Positions 59,538-64,000 of a stretch of 64,000 nucleotides of DNA are shown piece after piece. This stretch comes from Lithospermum erythrorhizon (Eukaryota; Streptophyta; Magnoliopsida; Boraginales; Boraginaceae). Both the position numbers and the translations under genes were made by a program. The notes under the pieces are model-generated. The model had not been told where the DNA came from. It searched no databases and saw only the letters and a program-made list of their open reading frames with translations. The stretch spans positions 1 to 64,000 of the forward strand of contig JADFUC010002350.1 of NCBI GenBank assembly GCA_019722365.1, in the 5' to 3' direction. Within the stretch, counting starts at the first letter, position 1, and every line of letters starts with the position of its first letter.

Positions 59538-60329
59538 CTCCCATTTGTCCTCGACGATTATTTGTAAAGTGATTACTACTAATCAAATGCATCCGACACG
59601 ATCCTCATACGCGATTTCCAAATATGTCATCGATTTGTGTCACCAAACCTTTGCATCTATAATTTTCTTGGTGGTAGGAAGTGATGCGATCTCGTGATAG
59701 CACCGAGGCCGGCCGAAGGAAATCTCCATCAAGCCCAATAGGGTCTGAAAATCTAAACCGCTATATCCGGGTTGTACGAATTCCATCTGTACAAGATTTC
59801 ACCATTCTTGTAGTACACAAAATTCAAGTCTTTTTATAATCCTCCTTTGCCAAGACAAGTCGTAAAGGCATTACTCCTATAAAGTGAAACTAGGTCACGC
59901 GGGTCTAAGAATCACCATTTAACATAAGTTCCATGAGAAACTTGTAAGGACACAGATATACAATCTTCTAAGTTCTCATGACGGTCAATTTCCAGTGTCA
60001 CGGTTGAAAACCATTTCACAATCAGATACCCATGTGGGATTGATCGAGTAAACTTTCTCCCTTCTGATCCAAGAAACGTGATCAAACAATCAACACATAC
60101 TAATCAATGGTGTTCTATTCCAATAGTGAACACCGACTAGGGACCACAATATCATCGTTTTCTAGGCTCGATAGACAGGTTTCTTGTTTTAGTCCTCAAT
60201 TCCAAAGACCTCTATATATATACATATCGATCCTAGTTTGAAAAACAAATTATACATATTATTGAATTTGAAGCTTAAAATTCAAGCATTGTCTTACAAT
60301 CATCTATAACATATATAAAGAAAAACTAG
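59538..60329 (-). mobile_element. 3' noncoding interior of copia family 2 element
   Basis: The region between RNase H and the 3' LTR. It has a polypurine tract next to the LTR and no coding. It is comparable in layout to 61808-62600 in family 1, with a similar DNA segment ACTCCCATTTGTCC / ACTCCCACTTGCCC at the LTR side. Confidence 0.65.
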
Positions 60330-60827
60330 CTCCCACTAAGACTAAGACCATTCAAAGATGTCCTTAAGACTAGTACTATACATCTACTTATCATGCTTGA
60401 TTTGAGGTAGTGATTTAGTTGGGTGATCCGCCACATTATCATCGGCTCCGGAACCCTTACATATTCCTCGACATCTCCCCATCGATTTTCTCCTAATAGA
60501 TGATACTTCCTGAGTACATGCTTGGATCTGTGATGTGATCTTGGTTCCTTAGCTTAAGCTATTGCTCCAGTGTTATCGCAGTATAACTCCACTGGACCTT
60601 CAATGCTAGGTACTACTTTAAGTTCACTCACGAATTTCGATCCAAAGAAGTCTTCCTTCGTACTGTAAGTCGCAATGTACCGCCGTTGTCGAAAGCCGCC
60701 TGATGAGCGTCTTGCTTGCTATTGAACCAAGACACCGCACCACCGCTCGTGCAAAATACATAACAAGATCGAGATCGACTATCATCTCTATCGGTTTAGA
60801 AACCGGCATCGCGCTGACGGAAAATAC
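60330..60827 (-). pseudogene. Ty1/copia RNase H remnant, family 2
   Basis: From 60822 downward the minus strand reads DAGF-stop-TDRDDSRSRSCYVFC, then SGGAVSWFNSKQ. In other frames follow ELYCDNTGAI-like (about 60590), AKEPRSHHRSKHVLRKYHLL (about 60500-60560) and NVADHPTKSLPQIKHD (about 60385-60440). These are the copia RNase H motifs that end pol. The domain stops abruptly at 60827, where a family 1 LTR begins. Confidence 0.85.
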
Positions 60828-61807
60828 TATGGATATAAGGAGTATAAATACAAATCCATAATTCCGTGGATCTTAAAGTATACTACATTATTAAATAAAA
60901 ACATATATTTACAATATACGAATAAACAGAAAGACTTACATTGCAAATGGGAGTAAATTCCACTAAAAGTTCTGACACGCCTAAATTCACAATGTGAATT
61001 CTCACTTCCCTTCAGCCTCCTTGCTGTAATATCAACGATGATACTCCCATGCATCTCACACCAGAGAGGCCAATCAAGAACCGATCTATGCTAGTAAACA
61101 AGGATGAACAAGAAACTGAAAACCCCAAATTCTTGGGAGAATTTCGCCAAATCTGGGGGGCTACTTTAGGTTTTTTTTCTAAAACTTATGTCATAAAACC
61201 CTAAAGTTTGCTTTATATACAGTTAAAAGAAGTCTGGCTAAGCAACCCTATATTAGCTTGACTCGTTAACTCATTAGTTCGTTAAGACCAATGAGTCAAG
61301 CATTTATTGAACTATTTAATTCAGTTAATTAAATAGTAACGAGTCAATATCAATAATCTTTCTGCTATCGATAAATACTAGCTCATTCTTCTAACCAATT
61401 AAATAACTATTTAATTGATTCTATTTGTTCAATCGATATTCTACATAAAATGTAGAACCCTTGTAATTGAGAAATACATTTCTCAATTATATAGTTCTCT
61501 TTAATTTCATACATGAAATATAACTCAACGTCACTGTATGTGTGTGACCTTCTAGGCTCAGATAATAGTAAGTTGTATAATAATAATAATAATTGACCAA
61601 TTACTATTATTATAACGATTAATGAGTAAGATCTAGCAATCGCTCATAACCCCTTAAATTATCATGAGAACCCACACTAGTAATATACAATTACTAAGTT
61701 GAACACTAAGTTCTGATAATCACATTTAACCCAACTGGTAAATGAATTGATACACAATTGTCGCAACGGGCATAATAAATGGAATCAATTCTCATTGATT
61801 TCCAACA
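60828..61807 (-). repeat. Ty1/copia LTR, family 1, minus-strand 3' LTR
   Basis: The minus strand starts TGTTGGAAATCAATGAG at 61807 after a purine tract (CAAGTGGGAG). It is about 980 bases, against 984 for the copy at 56335-57318. A minus-strand TATA-like TATATAAAGC lies near 61210-61219. Confidence 0.85.
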
Positions 61808-62600
61808 CTCCCACTTGCCCTTGGACGATTATCTTACAATTCCTTTATCACGCGATCTCTAGTCGTAGGCTAACCATAAGAAGTGTGTCATGAACACCCA
61901 CAACTTTCTTTACTCGAAGCATTTAACTGACAAAGATTTGCATACAGCCCCATAAACCAATCACATCAACCGCAAGGAGAGGCCTCGAGATCTTCCTTGT
62001 ATATCAAGGGACGGACAAATCCCCTCCCAATATATCAACATCTATCGCCATTCACCGCGTGACCCAACATATGCCGTTATAATCCCCGCTAAGTGACGTC
62101 AGTCATAGTCAAAGTACGTAGAGCTGTGATAACATGTATAGTCATATCGTAGGTCTAAGAATTGACGAACCTAAAATTCTAAACAAATGTCATATGACAC
62201 AGATATACATATCTTCTATGAATTCGCTTCGGTCATACCAGCTCCCCAATCACCGAGACCGGCAAATTTAATGTATCGATCTAGTCCCCGTTGTGCTAAC
62301 GGATGAATCTTGATCACTAATCAAAACACTACGTTAGCTTATACGAATGCTTGTCGCCCTAACTATCAAGATCCCACCAAGGCCTTTTGGCTATCCTATG
62401 TTTCTAGGCTTCAAGAGTTTAATTAACAAAGGCATGTTACCTCTCTAGAAAACATAGGACTAACCTGGGGGATTTTAACCACTCATCGAGATTAATTACA
62501 TGTATATTATATGTAAATTTAAACATATAGACATAAGAAAGAAATATATTAAAAAATATAAGAAGCAATAATATTCAAATATTTTAGTTCACACATCACA
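61808..62600 (-). mobile_element. 3' noncoding interior of copia family 1 element
   Basis: The polypurine tract (minus AAGGGCAAGTGGGAG, 61808-61822) and a long noncoding spacer. The spacer is also found on plus at 8560-9143, which identifies that fragment as the same family. Confidence 0.75.
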
Positions 62601-64000
62601 ATAGATACACCCGACTCCTTCACCATTCCAACAAAGATCGCCACATCCGGCCTAAGACCTATGTTCGCTGCATGCTCATCACGCTCACCACTTAGCGGTT
62701 TAGAAAGTGGCCCGCCGGGGATCAAGCCTGCTTCTACTTTACATACTTTGACATCACCTCTATCAAGCATATCTCTAATCAGGTGATACTTTCTGAGTAC
62801 GTGCTTGGACTTGTGATGTGCTCGGGGTTCCTTAGCTTCGAGCTACGCCCCGCATTGTCACGCGCTCCATCGTCCCTCAACGCTGCACACACCAAGTTCG
62901 GTCACGAACTTCTTTATCCAACATGCTTTAGCGGCTTCCAGACGTCAAGCGATGTACCAGATTCTCCGTGGTAGAATCGGCAATGCGACTGCTTGGAACT
63001 CCTCCAAGATACCGGCCTATAACTGCCGAGACAAAAATACATACCTTAATCGGAACGATAGTCTCTCTCGTCAGCTTGAACCGCGCAAAATTTCGTCAAT
63101 GTAAGTAATCCTTCACTTCCACCATATACCAAGAAAAGCATTCAGTTCTTCTCGATACTTTAAGATGCACTTCAACGCAATCCAATGGCTTTCACCTAGA
63201 TTATCTTGGTATCTACCGGGTTACACTTAAATGTATAAGACACACGTCCGGTGCACAACACGGCATACACGATTTATCCATAGTCAAGTCAGAAGGTATG
63301 TCTTCATTCTCTGCTCATCTCAAAGACTAAGTGGAATAACGTGGCTCACCGAGTTGAACCTACGTCTCGAGATTACCCTTCTTGGAATTACTCATGCTGA
63401 ACCTTGCGCATCTTTTTCACATAAGTATCCCGACAAAGTCCAATCACCTCCCTGCTCGATCTCCGTGATCTTTATTCCAAGTATATATTGTGTTTCTCGC
63501 CTAAGTCCTTCATTGAGAAACATTTACGCCCAATCCTCGGGCCGAAGTTTAAGAATCCTACGTTGTTTCCAATGATAAGTATGTCATCAACATACGTGAC
63601 TATGAATGATACATAACTCCTAATTTACCTTCTTTGTATACACACAAGATTGTTTCTCTGCTTCGATGAAACCAAACTCTCATTGATTCATCAAAAACTT
63701 AGATTCCTTTAACCGCGGATGCCCGCTTAAGACCATAAATGGACTTTGCACTTGCATACCTTCTTAGGTCCTTTAGACAAAGCCTGAGGCTGCAATATCA
63801 CACACCTTCCTTCCAAATTTCCATTCAGAAAGCAACATTTGCCATATTTCAAGTAGTCACAAAATGCAAAGAATGGCTAAGATTATCCGATGATTTAAGA
63901 TAGCCAATCGGCGAGTAAGTTTTCGTCATAGTCCACTCGCGAACTTGCTCGAAACCTTCGCTACAAGTCTAGCTTTGAAAAACATCCACGCTTCATCTTT
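62601..64000 (-). pseudogene. Ty1/copia reverse transcriptase - RNase H remnant, family 1 (runs off window)
   Basis: The minus strand reads SIYGLKRAS (about 63721-63748), FGFIEAEKQSCVYTKK, YVDDIL (about 63576-63595, RT active site retained), QYILGIKI, LMYA..CTRPD-like and ESHWIALKCILRY (about 63170-63210). RNase H pieces follow: SWRSSKQS (about 62990), then RGDVKVCKVEAGL near 62710-62750. Frames shift repeatedly. The N-terminal RT, integrase, gag and 5' LTR should lie beyond 64000. Confidence 0.85.

Noticed and set aside
63231..63575. 114-codon plus-strand frame
   Set aside because: It is antisense to the copia RT remnant on the minus strand.
1..64000. tRNA or rRNA genes
   Set aside because: I saw no B-box-like GGTTCGAATCC in a foldable context and no rRNA core sequence; the GGTTCGGTTC phrases near 41730 lack a cloverleaf.

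Overview
This is a stretch of plant nuclear genome, AT-rich and dense in transposons. It holds one clearly recognisable host gene, SEC31, a COPII coat subunit, on the minus strand (26712-38908). That gene has about 21 recognised exons and GT-AG introns. Its wording resembles Lamiales (asterid) SEC31 as I remember it, but that placement is inference only. Almost everything else is LTR-retrotransposon and DNA-transposon debris at different stages of decay.

Left part (1-26700): a decayed Ty3/gypsy element with recognisable gag, protease, RT, RNase H, integrase and chromodomain-like segments (about 2450-6440) and its 3' LTR (6546-8195). Next comes the 3' end of a Ty1/copia element with its LTR (about 8560-10071), then a GC-richer unassigned block containing a ~160-180 bp tandem repeat (10072-12691). 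After that lies a short copia element with both LTRs but only gag-side coding (12692-15676), an unassigned block, an isolated gypsy LTR (17904-20390), and about 6 kb with no gene I can name.

Middle part (26712-41000): SEC31, with two Stowaway-like MITEs in one intron, a tandem repeat in intron 1 and a large, very AT-rich intron 9. A satellite-like array (about 39410-40935) begins about 0.5 kb upstream of the start codon. At two places in the gene the exons I can see do not join in frame.

Right part (41949-64000): a MITE; a second short copia element (42944-47364, minus) split by a gypsy solo LTR; and a copia integrase split by a gypsy solo LTR that is itself split by an inverted solo LTR of the same family (47370-52711), supported by target-site duplications. 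Then a PIF/Harbinger element (54870-58250, minus), with both its Myb/trihelix-like ORF1 and its transposase, whose ORF1 is split by a copia LTR. Last come two minus-strand copia elements, one inserted in the RNase H region of the other and running off the right edge.

The genes do not form a pathway: SEC31 is the only likely functional gene. The interest lies in the nesting order of the transposons, the two compact copia elements that share internal sequence, and the integrity of SEC31. I saw no tRNA, rRNA, CRISPR or bacterial-type system.
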